NCBI RefSeq assembly: GCF_005144885.1
Contig: NZ_CP039690.1
Location: forward strand, 1,178,001 to 1,242,000
Direction: 5' to 3'
Source: Phreatobacter stygius
GTDB lineage: Bacteria > Pseudomonadota > Alphaproteobacteria > Rhizobiales > Phreatobacteraceae
DNA length: 64,000 nucleotides
The notes under the pieces: model-generated
Told to the model about the DNA's origin: nothing
Database searches by the model: none
The model's input: the letters and a program-made list of their open reading frames with translations, nothing else
Made by a program: the position numbers and the translations under genes
Shown: in pieces, positions 1 to 8,729 of the stretch
Numbering within the stretch: position 1 is the stretch's first letter
Layout: every line of letters starts with the position of its first letter

Positions 1-897
1 CGCGCCAATGCCGCGGTTCATCGCCTCGAACGATTGGCGTGATCCGACAGGTATGCCGCGCACCCGGGCCTTGCGCCGAAAAATGTCGAGCGGATTGATC
101 GCGCCTTCGACACCGCCGAGATAGCCGATCACATTGATCTGACCGCCCGGCCTTAGCGCCAGGAGCGACTGGCCAAAACTGCCTGGGCCGCCAACCTCGA
201 CCACGTGGTCGACACCGCGACCGTCGGCCAGGGCCCGCACCTCCAGCCCCCATTCGGGTGATCTCCGGTAGTTGATCGTGCCGCTCGCCCCAAGGGCCTT
301 GGCGCGCTCGAGCTTGGCGTCGCTGCTCGACGTGACGATGACCTTGGCGCCGGCCAGCCGGGCGAATTGCAACGCGAAAATGGCGACCCCGCCGGTGCCC
401 TGCACCAGCACCGTGTCGCCCGGTTTGATCCCGCCTTCGGTGACCAGTGCATGCCAGGCCGTCAGCCCGGCGCAAGGCAAGGTCGCGGCTTCCTCATCGC
501 TCAGGTGAGCCGGCACCTGCACCACGCCGTCGGCGCTCAGCCGGACATAGTCCGCCAGCATGCCGTCGATCGGCCCGCCCAATTGCCGGTTGGTGTCCGC
601 CATGTCGAAACCACCGGCGATCCAATTCTGCCAGAAGGTGCCGGCGACCCGGTCGCCGGCGCGCACGCGTGCAACGCCCTCGCCGACCGCGACGACCTCG
701 CCAACCCCGTCGGAGAGCGGGATCAAGGGCAGGTCGAAGCGCGTGTGATAGCTGCCTTCGATGATCTCGACGTCGCGATAGTTCAGCGCCGCGGCGGCGA
801 CACGGACGACCACTTCGCCATGCCGCGGTTCGGGGATCGGCCGCTCGACCTCGCGCAGGTTGGCGATGCCATGTTCGGTGATTGAGAAGGCCTTCAT
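1..897 (-). CDS. Zinc-type alcohol dehydrogenase / quinone oxidoreductase family protein (3' end off the window)
   Basis: The minus-strand frame opens with ATG at 897 and stays open to base 1, so the C-terminus is missing. The protein begins MKAFSITEHGIANLREVERP, then shows the GroES-like half with an acidic patch (GVGEVVAVGEGV, AGDRV) and a Rossmann half with the nucleotide-binding GTGGVA motif and a VEVGGPGSFGQ segment. It lacks the four-cysteine structural zinc lobe, which places it with the YogA/quinone-reductase-like branch of medium-chain dehydrogenases; the likely reaction is NAD(P)-dependent reduction or oxidation of an alcohol, aldehyde or quinone. It is divergent from a LysR gene, which is the likely regulator. 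Substrate unknown. Confidence 0.85.
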   Translation of the reverse strand, partial: MKAFSITEHGIANLREVERPIPEPRHGEVVVRVAAAALNYRDVEIIEGSYHTRFDLPLIPLSDGVGEVVAVGEGVARVRAGDRVAGTFWQNWIAGGFDMADTNRQLGGPIDGMLADYVRLSADGVVQVPAHLSDEEAATLPCAGLTAWHALVTEGGIKPGDTVLVQGTGGVAIFALQFARLAGAKVIVTSSSDAKLERAKALGASGTINYRRSPEWGLEVRALADGRGVDHVVEVGGPGSFGQSLLALRPGGQINVIGYLGGVEGAINPLDIFRRKARVRGIPVGSRQSFEAMNRGIGA

Positions 898-966
898 ATC
901 GACTGCTCCGGCGTGTCTGAGGGGCGGGCTTTGAGCTTTCGACCGGCAAGCCCTAGGATGCAAATT

Positions 967-988
967 CATTATTCTCAGAATGATTATG
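967..988. promoter_or_regulatory. Candidate LysR operator in the divergent promoter region
   Basis: An AT-rich patch in otherwise GC-rich DNA holds the dyad ATTCTCAGAAT (971-981, perfect 5-1-5) inside a longer imperfect palindrome. It lies between the divergent dehydrogenase and LysR genes, just upstream of the LysR ribosome-binding site, where LysR proteins usually bind to repress themselves. The assignment is by position and symmetry only. Confidence 0.4.
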
Positions 989-1001
989 CCTTGGAGGCAT
1001 G

Positions 1002-1925
1002 ATGCTGGATGAAATGCGCAGCTTCGTGCTGCTTGCCGAAACCGGATCGATCCAGATGACGGCCGAGCGCCTGCCGCTGACCCAGTCGGCGGTCACCCGC
1101 CAGATCCAGCGGCTGGAAACCGAACTGGGGACCATCCTGCTCGACCGTCGCGTCAAGCCGCCGCGCCTGACGCCGGCGGGGATCGAGGCGCTGGAGCGCT
1201 GCCGGGCCATCCTGGGGGCGATCGGCGCCTTGAAAGCGAGCACGGCGGCGACCGCCGAACCGGAGGGCACCTTGCGCATCGGTTTTGCCTCGGCGCTCGC
1301 CGCCGAGACCATTGCCGATGCCGTCCGCGCCGTGCGGCAGCAGTTTCCGAAGGTCGAGCTGCGCGTCGTCGGCGGCTGGGCGCGCGACCTGGCCGATCTC
1401 GTCCTGGAGGACAAACTGGACGCGGCGGTGATGCTCACGGCTCAGGGCGCGCCCATGCCGTCGCCGGGTCTCAGGAGCGAAACGATTGGCGGTGAGCGGA
1501 TGGTCGTCGTCGGCCCGTCCGGACGGCCGCTGCCGCGCAAACCGACCCGGGCTGCGCTCGGCGCGATGGACTGGGTGCTCAGCCCCGAGCCATGCGACGC
1601 GCGGTATGCGCTTGCAGCGCTTCTGGCATCGGCCGGCGCGACCATGCGTATCGCCGCCGAGGTTCTGGGCCTGGACCTGCAGACGGCGCTGATCGCCCAG
1701 GGCGTCGGTATTGGCATGGTGCCGGCGCGCCGCCTCGAACCCTATGCGCGCCGCCACGGTCTGAAGCGCCTGGCGATCCCGGACATGCCGCTCGATTTCG
1801 ATATCCGGCTCGTCAGGGGGCCGCATCTCGGCCGCATCGATCAGGCCGTCGATGTCATTCGCGACCGCCTGACCAAGGCCTGGACCGGGCCGGAGGCGGG
1901 CGGCCCGGCCAGGGCGGCGGGCTAA
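1002..1925 (+). CDS. LysR family transcriptional regulator
   Basis: This is a standard-length LysR protein (about 307 residues). The N-terminal winged helix-turn-helix is clear (MLDEMRSFVLLAETGSIQ, then SAVTRQIQRLE and LTPAGIEALE), followed by a LysR substrate-binding domain (GTLRIGFAS, LDAAVML). There are two adjacent ATGs at 999 and 1002; the TTGGAGG at 991-997 is too close to the first, so 1002 is preferred. It is divergent from the alcohol dehydrogenase and probably controls it. The inducer is unknown. Confidence 0.9.
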   Translation: MLDEMRSFVLLAETGSIQMTAERLPLTQSAVTRQIQRLETELGTILLDRRVKPPRLTPAGIEALERCRAILGAIGALKASTAATAEPEGTLRIGFASALAAETIADAVRAVRQQFPKVELRVVGGWARDLADLVLEDKLDAAVMLTAQGAPMPSPGLRSETIGGERMVVVGPSGRPLPRKPTRAALGAMDWVLSPEPCDARYALAALLASAGATMRIAAEVLGLDLQTALIAQGVGIGMVPARRLEPYARRHGLKRLAIPDMPLDFDIRLVRGPHLGRIDQAVDVIRDRLTKAWTGPEAGGPARAAG

Positions 1926-1929
1926 GCGG

Positions 1930-2097
1930 CTCGGGCATCCCGATCTCGGCGAGACCGAACTCGAGCATACCGCCTTCAGCGTCGAGGGTGCCGAGGACCC
2001 GCGCCTGATCGTCTGCACGCCGGCGCAGCCCGACCATGCGCGGCGTATTCAGGCTCTGGTCGAACGGGCGAAAGCCGAAGCCCGCGTGACGATCTAG
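1930..2097 (+). pseudogene. C-terminal remnant of an XRE-family regulator with MmyB-like ligand-binding domain
   Basis: Reading from 1930 to the TAG at 2095-2097 gives 56 codons that look truly coding (LGHPDLGETELEHTAFSVEG, then DPRLIVCTPAQ, then ARRIQALV). This resembles the conserved tail of the MmyB-like ligand-binding domain of XRE-type regulators (pattern HP.lG...L.y.aF.vdg..dl.mvv..Pa). There is no start codon, no HTH domain and no room for one, because the LysR gene ends at 1925. I read it as the stump of a regulator deleted when the LysR gene became adjacent. The assignment rests on motif memory, not a search. Confidence 0.5.
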
Positions 2098-2687
2098 CGA
2101 AGCCGTCCGAGGACCCGGCTGACCTTCGCGAGATAGCGCTCGCGATCATCCTGCGAGGCGCTGTCCATCCGATGCAGGGCAAGCCACAAGGTCTTGGCGC
2201 GTGGATGAACCAGCGGCCGGAGGCCGCGCAGCAAGGTGCGCCGGCCGGGTTCCGACATGACGAGCCGCCACCACCACCACGGCGAGCCGAGTGTCGAGAC
2301 CGCGCCAATGAAACGGATATTGGTCATCACCCGGCCGATCGGCTTGCGCCCCTCCGGCATGCCGAAGGTCGCATAGGGCACCCAGACCCGGTCGAGCCAG
2401 CCCTTGAGCATGGCCGGCAGGCCGTACCACCAGGTCGGGTAGACGAACAGCAGGCCCTCGCACCAGCGCAGGGCCTGAAGGTGTTCGGCCACCGGCGCTT
2501 CATTGACGCCGGGCGTGTGATAGCCGCGCCGCTCCTCGGCGCTCATCACCGGATCGAAACCCTCGGCATGGAGGTCGAGGACGCGCAATTCATGCCCGCC
2601 GCGGCGCAATGCTGCGACCACCGTGTCGCGCAGCGCGGCGGTGAAGCTCTCAGGGCAAGGATGGCAATAGACGATGAGAAAACGCAT
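2094..2687 (-). CDS. NAD(P)H-dependent FMN oxidoreductase / quinone reductase (NQO1/KefF family)
   Basis: This 197-residue flavodoxin-like protein starts MRFLIVYCHPCPESFTAALR, the HP.P.SF phosphate-binding loop of the NQO1/MdaB/KefF family, and carries the FVYPTWWYGLPAMLKGWLDRVW segment (flavin isoalloxazine loop and dimer helix) near residues 82-103. It would carry out two-electron reduction of quinones or similar compounds in the cytosol. Its stop codon is the reverse face of the CTAG that ends the regulator remnant on the other strand, so the two reading frames meet tail to tail. Such reductases are often next to an XRE-type regulator, which fits the remnant beside it. Confidence 0.88.
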   Translation of the reverse strand: MRFLIVYCHPCPESFTAALRDTVVAALRRGGHELRVLDLHAEGFDPVMSAEERRGYHTPGVNEAPVAEHLQALRWCEGLLFVYPTWWYGLPAMLKGWLDRVWVPYATFGMPEGRKPIGRVMTNIRFIGAVSTLGSPWWWWRLVMSEPGRRTLLRGLRPLVHPRAKTLWLALHRMDSASQDDRERYLAKVSRVLGRLR

Positions 2688-2878
2688 ATCCTGCAGGCCC
2701 TGATGATCACGCGCCGGAACGCTCTGCCAAACGACCGGATCGCAGCATATTAAACTATTGAGTCGACTACTGAATTGGCCAAAAAAATCAACCCTCGACC
2801 CCGGCTAAGTTTAACCCTTGGTTCAGCTCGGTCGCCGAGGTTGCGGCAGCTTTCCCATGGCCAGTGCAGACCATTTTC

Positions 2879-4858
2879 ATGCCGCAGTCCAACGCCCTTT
2901 CGGTCCGCATGCGGATCCTCATCATCGCCGTCATTCCGATTGCCGGGCTGATCGGGCTGACCGCCTTGTCCTGGTGGTCGTCGCGCCAGACCGACCGCGC
3001 GATCGTCGAGCTGACCGCGGCCAACGATGTGCTCCGCAGCGCTTATGAGTTGCGGGCCGCCGTCAGCGCCATGGGCAGCAGCATCGACCTTCAGGCCGCC
3101 AGCGAGAGCGCCGAACAGGCGACCGCCTTTGCCAATCTCCTTGACCGCGCCAAGCGTGAGGCGGCCGCGATCGGCTCATCCTCCCTCGCCGCCATTTTTG
3201 CATCTGAAGATCTCAGGGCCGGTCTCGCCGCCCCGCAGGACGTCGCGGCCGCCTTCGACCGTCTCGCAGCGGTTCAGGGACGGATGGGACGAGATGCCGA
3301 TTCCGGGTTGAACGGTGAATTGCGCCGCGCCATCCACGGGGTCGAGGACACGCTGCAGAAGCTCGCATCGGTCTGCTGCGCCGACACGCGCAACTTTCAG
3401 ATCGCCATGCTGCGCCTCAGGCGCTCCGAGAAGGACTTCATGCTGCGTCTGACGGTCGAGGAGCTGGACCGGTTTCGCAAGGGCGTCACCGAATTCGAGG
3501 CCCTGCTCCAGGACAACGAGCTGCCACTGCCGGCTCAGGCCAAGATGAAGGAGATGCTGGCCGGTTATGTCAGGGGCTTTTATGCCTGGGCCGAAACGGT
3601 GCAGGACAGGAGCCGGGAAGCCGCCGACGGCGCGCGGATCGGCGCGGCCGCGGTCGGGCATATCCAGAAGCTGATCGACCGGGCAGCGCTCCAGCAATCG
3701 GCGGCCCAGACCCGGATCGACGCAACCGCCGCCACCGCCCTCACCCTGACGATCGGCGCATCGATCGTCCTGGTCATCCTGCTCTCCGGATTGGCGCTGG
3801 TCTTCGGCACCGGCTTGATCCGGGCGATCCGCGCACTGACCGCGACCATGTCGCGCCTGGCGGCCGGCGAGACCGATCTTGTGATCGCCGAAGCCGAACG
3901 CCAGGACGAACTCGGCGAAATGGGCCGCGCCGTCACCGTCTTTCGTGATGGCGCCATCGAGCGCCTGCGTTTGGAGGCGGCCCGCGACGAGGGCGCGGTG
4001 CGCGCCGCGCGCCAGGCCCGGATCGACGGGCTGTTCGGCCGGTTCCGCACCGACATGGCCGAGGTGGTGACGGTCCTGCGCGGCAATACCGATCAGATGG
4101 AAACCACCGCCCGCGCGCTGAACGCCATCGCGCGAGAGGCCGACAGCCAGTCGGACGAGGCCGCCGCCGCGTCCGAACGGACCTCGGCCAATGTCCAGAT
4201 GGTTGCGGCGGCGGCGGAAGAACTTGCCGCCTCGATCAGCCTGGTTGCCGGCCAGGTGACGCAGGCCCAGGCGATCGTCGGACAGGCCGGCGACATCGCG
4301 AGCCGAACCAATGGCGAGGTCAACAGGCTCGCCGATGCGGCCGGCCGGATCGGCGACGTCGTCAACCTGATCCGCGCGATCGCGGCGCAGACCAATCTCC
4401 TGGCGTTGAACGCCACGATCGAAGCCGCAAGGGCCGGCACCGCCGGCCGGGGGTTCGCGGTGGTGGCCGCCGAGGTCAAGAGCCTCGCCACCCAGACCGC
4501 CAGGGCGACCGACGAGATCGCGGCGCAGATCGCCGGCATCCAGGCCTCGACCGGCAGCGCCGTCGAGGCCATCAGGACCATTACCGGCACGATGGGCGAG
4601 ATCACCAGCGTGACCGCCACGGTCGCCGCGGCGATCGAGCAACAGGGTGCCGCCACCGCCGAGATCGCCCACAACATCCAGCGCGCCTCGGCCGGCACGA
4701 CCGAATTGTCGCGCAATGTCTCCGGCGTCAAGGGCGTGATCGCCGAGGCGTCGGCCCAGTCGGCAAGCGTCCTGACCGCCTCCGGCGCTCTGACGCATGC
4801 CGGGCAGCGGCTGTCGGCCTCGGTCGACGGCTTCCTGACCGAGGTAGCCGCCGCCTGA
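2879..4858 (+). CDS. Methyl-accepting chemotaxis protein
   Basis: This is a membrane chemoreceptor of about 659 residues. An N-terminal membrane helix ([20 protein letters not shown]) is followed by a helical periplasmic sensor, a second membrane helix near residues 285-312 ([24 protein letters not shown]), a HAMP region and the cytoplasmic signalling hairpin. The hairpin tip is conserved ([20 protein letters not shown], then [15 protein letters not shown]). There is no C-terminal CheR-tethering pentapeptide. An upstream in-frame GTG at 2864 is possible; ATG 2879 is preferred, with no strong ribosome-binding site for either. No che genes are nearby, so it is an orphan receptor with unknown ligand. 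Confidence 0.93.
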   Translation: MPQSNALSVRMRILIIAVIPIAGLIGLTALSWWSSRQTDRAIVELTAANDVLRSAYELRAAVSAMGSSIDLQAASESAEQATAFANLLDRAKREAAAIGSSSLAAIFASEDLRAGLAAPQDVAAAFDRLAAVQGRMGRDADSGLNGELRRAIHGVEDTLQKLASVCCADTRNFQIAMLRLRRSEKDFMLRLTVEELDRFRKGVTEFEALLQDNELPLPAQAKMKEMLAGYVRGFYAWAETVQDRSREAADGARIGAAAVGHIQKLIDRAALQQSAAQTRIDATAATALTLTIGASIVLVILLSGLALVFGTGLIRAIRALTATMSRLAAGETDLVIAEAERQDELGEMGRAVTVFRDGAIERLRLEAARDEGAVRAARQARIDGLFGRFRTDMAEVVTVLRGNTDQMETTARALNAIAREADSQSDEAAAASERTSANVQMVAAAAEELAASISLVAGQVTQAQAIVGQAGDIASRTNGEVNRLADAAGRIGDVVNLIRAIAAQTNLLALNATIEAARAGTAGRGFAVVAAEVKSLATQTARATDEIAAQIAGIQASTGSAVEAIRTITGTMGEITSVTATVAAAIEQQGAATAEIAHNIQRASAGTTELSRNVSGVKGVIAEASAQSASVLTASGALTHAGQRLSASVDGFLTEVAAA

Positions 4859-4945
4859 GGCACCGGCGCTGCTGCAGGCAGCCGACGCATCGGATGGGCC
4901 AATGACCGGGTGCACTCGCCGCCCGACAATGCTAAACGCCCGGAT

Positions 4946-6760
4946 ATGGCTCCTCCTCTTTTGCAATTGCAGGACATCCGCCTCACCTTTGGCGGCACTC
5001 CGCTTCTGACCAGCGCCAACCTGTCGGTCGAGGCAGGTGACCGGCTGGCCCTGGTCGGCCGCAACGGCTCGGGCAAGTCGACGCTGCTCAAGATCGCCGC
5101 CGGCCTGATCGAGGCCGATGGCGGCAGCCGTTTCGCCCAGCCGAGCGCCACCATCCGCTACCTGCCGCAGGAGCCGGACCTGGTCGGCTTCGCCACCACG
5201 CTGGCCTATGTCGAGGCTGGCCTCGGGCCGGGCGACGACCCCTATCGCGCGCGCTATCTCCTGAACGAGCTCGGCCTGTCGGGCGAAGAAGGCACCGCCG
5301 CGCTCTCCGGCGGCGAAGCCAAGCGTGCCGTGCTGGCCCGGGCGCTGGCGCCCTCGCCCGATATCCTGATTCTCGACGAACCGACCAACCATCTGGACCT
5401 GCCGGCCATCGAATGGCTGGAAAAGACCATTGCCGCTTCGCCTTCGGCCATCGTCATGATCAGCCACGACCGGCGCTTCCTGGAAAACCTGTCGCGCGCC
5501 ACCATCTGGCTCGATCGCGGCACCACCCGCCGGCTCGACAAGAGCTTCGCCCATTTCGAAGCCTGGCGCGACGAGGTGCTGGAGCAGGAGGAGAAGGACC
5601 AGCACAAGCTCGACCGGCAGATCGCCCGCGAGGAACACTGGCTGCGCTACGGCGTCTCGGCGCGACGCAAGCGCAATGTCCGCCGGCTCGGCCAGCTCCA
5701 CGGCCTGCGCACCGATTTTCGCGAGCATCGCAAGGTGGTCGGCAATGTCTCGATGACGATCAGCGACGCCGACCCCTCCGGCAAGCGGGTGGTCGAGGCG
5801 CGCGGCATCACCAAGGGGTTCGGTGAGCGGGTCATCGTCGACGATCTGTCGATCCGCATTTTGCGCGGCGACCGGCTCGGCATTGTCGGCCCGAACGGCG
5901 CCGGCAAGACCACGCTGGTGGGTCTGCTGACCGGCACGCTCGAACCCGATGCCGGCAGCCTCAAGCTCGGCACCAATCTCGCCATGGTGACCCTCGACCA
6001 GAAGCGCGAGGCGCTCGATCCGACCACCCCGCTGATGGATGCCCTGACGCTTGGCCGCGGCGACTATGTCACCGTCAATGGCGAGAACCGCCATGTCATC
6101 GGCTATATGAAGGACTTCCTGTTCACCCCCGAACAGAAAGGCACGCCGGTCGGCGTGCTCTCCGGTGGCGAACGCGGCCGGCTCCTGCTCGCCCGCGCCC
6201 TGGCGAGCCCGGCCAACCTCCTGGTGCTGGACGAGCCGACCAATGATCTCGACCTCGAGACGCTCGACCTCTTGCAGGAAATGCTGACCGATTTCCCCGG
6301 CACGGTGATCCTGGTCTCGCATGACCGCGATTTCCTCGACCGGGTCTGCACCTCCGTCCTGGTCAGCGAAGGCGAAGGCCGCTGGCTCGAATATGCCGGC
6401 GGCTATTCCGACATGGTCGCCCAGCGCGGTGCGGGCGTGACTGCCCGGACAGCCGAGAAACAGGCCAAGCGCGCCGCCGAACCGCAGGCGCCGCGCAGCG
6501 ACAACGGCCGCGATGCGGCCAGGCGCAAACTGTCGTTTCGCGAGAAACACGACCTGGAAAGCCTGCCCGGCCGGATGGAGGCGATCGGCCGCGACATCGC
6601 CAAGCTGCAGGCGATCCTCGCCGACCACGGCCTGTTCAGCCGCGACCGGAGCGCCTTCGACAAGGCCTCCGCCGCGCTCGCCAAGGCCCAGGGCGAGCTG
6701 CACCGCGCCGAGGAGCGCTGGCTGGAGCTGGAGCTCCTGAAGGAAAGCCTGGACGCCTGA
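4946..6760 (+). CDS. uup: ABC-F family ATPase Uup
   Basis: Two ABC ATPase domains lie in tandem without membrane segments. The first has Walker A GRNGSGKST and Walker B ILILDEPTNHLD, the second GPNGAGKTT and LLVLDEPTNDLD, each with an SGGE signature. The linker is the ABC-F interdomain type (LEQEEKDQHKLDRQIAREEH). The C-terminus is a charged coiled coil (RRKLSFREKHDLESLPGRME onward), diagnostic of the Uup branch, which acts on the ribosome or on branched DNA. ATG at 4946 begins MAPPLLQLQDIRLTF; an upstream GTG at 4910 would add 12 unconserved residues. Confidence 0.93.
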   Translation: MAPPLLQLQDIRLTFGGTPLLTSANLSVEAGDRLALVGRNGSGKSTLLKIAAGLIEADGGSRFAQPSATIRYLPQEPDLVGFATTLAYVEAGLGPGDDPYRARYLLNELGLSGEEGTAALSGGEAKRAVLARALAPSPDILILDEPTNHLDLPAIEWLEKTIAASPSAIVMISHDRRFLENLSRATIWLDRGTTRRLDKSFAHFEAWRDEVLEQEEKDQHKLDRQIAREEHWLRYGVSARRKRNVRRLGQLHGLRTDFREHRKVVGNVSMTISDADPSGKRVVEARGITKGFGERVIVDDLSIRILRGDRLGIVGPNGAGKTTLVGLLTGTLEPDAGSLKLGTNLAMVTLDQKREALDPTTPLMDALTLGRGDYVTVNGENRHVIGYMKDFLFTPEQKGTPVGVLSGGERGRLLLARALASPANLLVLDEPTNDLDLETLDLLQEMLTDFPGTVILVSHDRDFLDRVCTSVLVSEGEGRWLEYAGGYSDMVAQRGAGVTARTAEKQAKRAAEPQAPRSDNGRDAARRKLSFREKHDLESLPGRMEAIGRDIAKLQAILADHGLFSRDRSAFDKASAALAKAQGELHRAEERWLELELLKESLDA

Positions 6761-6882
6761 GGACAGTCTCGAGCCGTTTCGCCGGCTTGTAGCCCGCTTA
6801 CGATCTTGCGATGCTCGCTCCCGCAGCGGTTGAAACCGGGCCGTCAAATGCCCGGCAAAGGGACGTCGGGACAGGGGGAAGC

Positions 6883-7791
6883 ATGGGGGTCGACAGCGTC
6901 CTGATCCAGATCAATCCGACGGGTCAGTTGATCCTCAACCTCATCCTGGCGCTGATCATGTTCGGCGTCGCGCTTGAACTGCGCCTGAGAGACTTCGTCG
7001 ACGTCTTTTCGCGGCCGCTGGCACCGGTCACCGGACTTGTCGCCCAGATCCTGATTCTGCCGGCCGTGACCTTCGCGATCACCATGATCCTGCAACCCCA
7101 ACCGAGCATCGCGCTCGGCATGATCATCGTCGCGGCCTGCCCGGGCGGCAATATCTCCAACCTGATGACCCATCTGGCGCGCGGCAACACGGCGCTGTCG
7201 ATCTCGATGACGGGCATCTCCAACATGCTGGCGGTGGTGACGACGCCGCTCAACATCCTGTTCTGGGCCAGCCTCAATCCGGCGACATCGGCGCTCCTGC
7301 GCCAGGTCAGCATCGAACCGGCGTCGTTCCTCGGCACCACTGCCCTGCTGCTCGGCCTGCCGCTGATCGCCGGCATGGCCACCGTGCATTTTTGGCCAAA
7401 GCTCGCCGACCGGCTCCGCCGGCCGTTTCAGATCGCCTCCTTTGTCTTCCTTATCGGTTTCATCATCGCGGCGACCGCCAGCAATGGCCGTTATTTCCTC
7501 ACCTTCGTCAGCGACATCATTCCCCTGGTGATTCTGCACAACGCCATCGCGGTCGGGATCGGCTGGCTGGCGGCGCGGTTCTGGCGGCTCAGCGACTACG
7601 ACACTCGCGCGATGGCGATCGAGGTGAGCATGCACAATTCGGGTCTGGGGCTGGCCCTCATCCTCAACCAGTTCGACGCGCTGGGCGGGGCCGCCCTGAT
7701 CGCCGCCGGCTGGGGCGTCTGGCACATCGTCTCGGGCTGGGCGCTGGCGGTCTACTGGACGCGGCGTGACAGGAAGGCAGCGGCCGAATGA
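6883..7791 (+). CDS. Bile acid:sodium symporter (BASS/SBF) family transporter
   Basis: A hydrophobic protein of about 302 residues with roughly ten membrane helices and the two family hallmarks: ACPGGNISNLMTHLARGN (first crossover) and EVSMHNSGLGLALIL (second crossover, sodium site). Start ATG 6883 is chosen because of the GGGGGAA just upstream; earlier in-frame codons give an unlikely polar leader. The family moves organic anions with sodium. Its stop overlaps the start of the following epimerase gene (ATGA), making a three-gene operon with an epimerase and a flavin monooxygenase, so the imported compound is probably a hydroxy or keto acid these enzymes modify. Confidence 0.92.
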   Translation: MGVDSVLIQINPTGQLILNLILALIMFGVALELRLRDFVDVFSRPLAPVTGLVAQILILPAVTFAITMILQPQPSIALGMIIVAACPGGNISNLMTHLARGNTALSISMTGISNMLAVVTTPLNILFWASLNPATSALLRQVSIEPASFLGTTALLLGLPLIAGMATVHFWPKLADRLRRPFQIASFVFLIGFIIAATASNGRYFLTFVSDIIPLVILHNAIAVGIGWLAARFWRLSDYDTRAMAIEVSMHNSGLGLALILNQFDALGGAALIAAGWGVWHIVSGWALAVYWTRRDRKAAAE

Positions 7792-8729
7792 ACGCGGGCA
7801 TCCTGGTGACCGGGGCCGCCGGTTTCATCGGCCAGGCCCTGGTCCGGCAACTGGCTGCCGGCGACGAACCGGTCTTCGGCCTGGATATTCGTGCCGCGAC
7901 GCAGCCGGTTCCCGGTGTCCGTTATGAAAAGGCCGACATTCGCGACCGGGCGCTGGTTGGCCTCGTGGCGCGCCTCAAGCCGCGTGTGGTCGTGCATCTC
8001 GCCTCGGTCGTCGCCGCCGGCGGCGATGCCGAACAGGACTATGCCATCGATGTCATCGGCACCGGCCATGTCGTCGAAGCCTGCCTTGCCGCCGGCGTGA
8101 CGCGCCTGGTGGTCACATCCAGCGGCGCTGCCTATGGCTACCATGCCGACAATGCCCAGCCGCTGACCGAGACCGATCCGCTACGCGGCAACGAGGACTT
8201 CCCCTATTCGCGCCACAAAAGGCTGGTGGAAAACCTGCTCGCCGAAGCGCGCGCGGCCCATCCGGCACTGGAGCAGGTGGTGTTCCGCCCCTGCACCGTG
8301 CTGGGGCCAGGCGTCAGCAACCAGATCACCGCCATTTTCGAGCGGCCGGTGGTCATCGGCCTTGCCGGCAGCGCGGCGCCGTTCAGCCTGGTCAGCGAAA
8401 CCGACGTGGTGGCGGCGCTGGCCCGCGCCGCCGCACCGGCAAGCCTGCCCGGCATCTACAATCTCGCCGGCGACGGCACGCTGTCGCTCGCCGAGATTGC
8501 CGGGCGCATCGGCAAGCCCTATCTGCCGCTGCCGCCAGCCCTGCTGCGTGGCGTCCTGTGGTTCGCCAACCGGCTGAAACTGACCCCACTCGGCCCGGCC
8601 CAGGTGAATTTCCTGCAATACCGGCCGGTGCTGGCCAATGACCGCCTGAAGACCGGCTTCGGTTATGTGCCGGCCCTGTCGGCGGCGGAGGCCTTTGACC
8701 GCTATTGGCGTGCGAGGCCGGCATCATGA
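7788..8729 (+). CDS. NAD-dependent epimerase/dehydratase (extended SDR) family protein
   Basis: This is an extended short-chain dehydrogenase of 313 residues. The N-terminal NAD site is ILVTGAAGFIGQALVRQL, the catalytic pair is YSRHK (YxxxK), and the active-site serine lies in VVTSSGAAYGY. The C-terminal region (LAGDGTLSLAEIAGRIG) is like that of sugar-nucleotide epimerases and 3-beta-hydroxysteroid dehydrogenase relatives. It overlaps the transporter upstream and the monooxygenase downstream by ATGA on both sides, so the three are made together. Substrate unknown. Confidence 0.9.
   Translation: MNAGILVTGAAGFIGQALVRQLAAGDEPVFGLDIRAATQPVPGVRYEKADIRDRALVGLVARLKPRVVVHLASVVAAGGDAEQDYAIDVIGTGHVVEACLAAGVTRLVVTSSGAAYGYHADNAQPLTETDPLRGNEDFPYSRHKRLVENLLAEARAAHPALEQVVFRPCTVLGPGVSNQITAIFERPVVIGLAGSAAPFSLVSETDVVAALARAAAPASLPGIYNLAGDGTLSLAEIAGRIGKPYLPLPPALLRGVLWFANRLKLTPLGPAQVNFLQYRPVLANDRLKTGFGYVPALSAAEAFDRYWRARPAS

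Noticed and set aside
3176-6847. A 1223-codon open frame on the minus strand opposite the chemoreceptor and uup genes
   Set aside because: It is antisense to two clearly conserved genes, has low-complexity Gly/Ala/Asp/Gln-rich composition and no domain; long antisense frames are expected at high GC.
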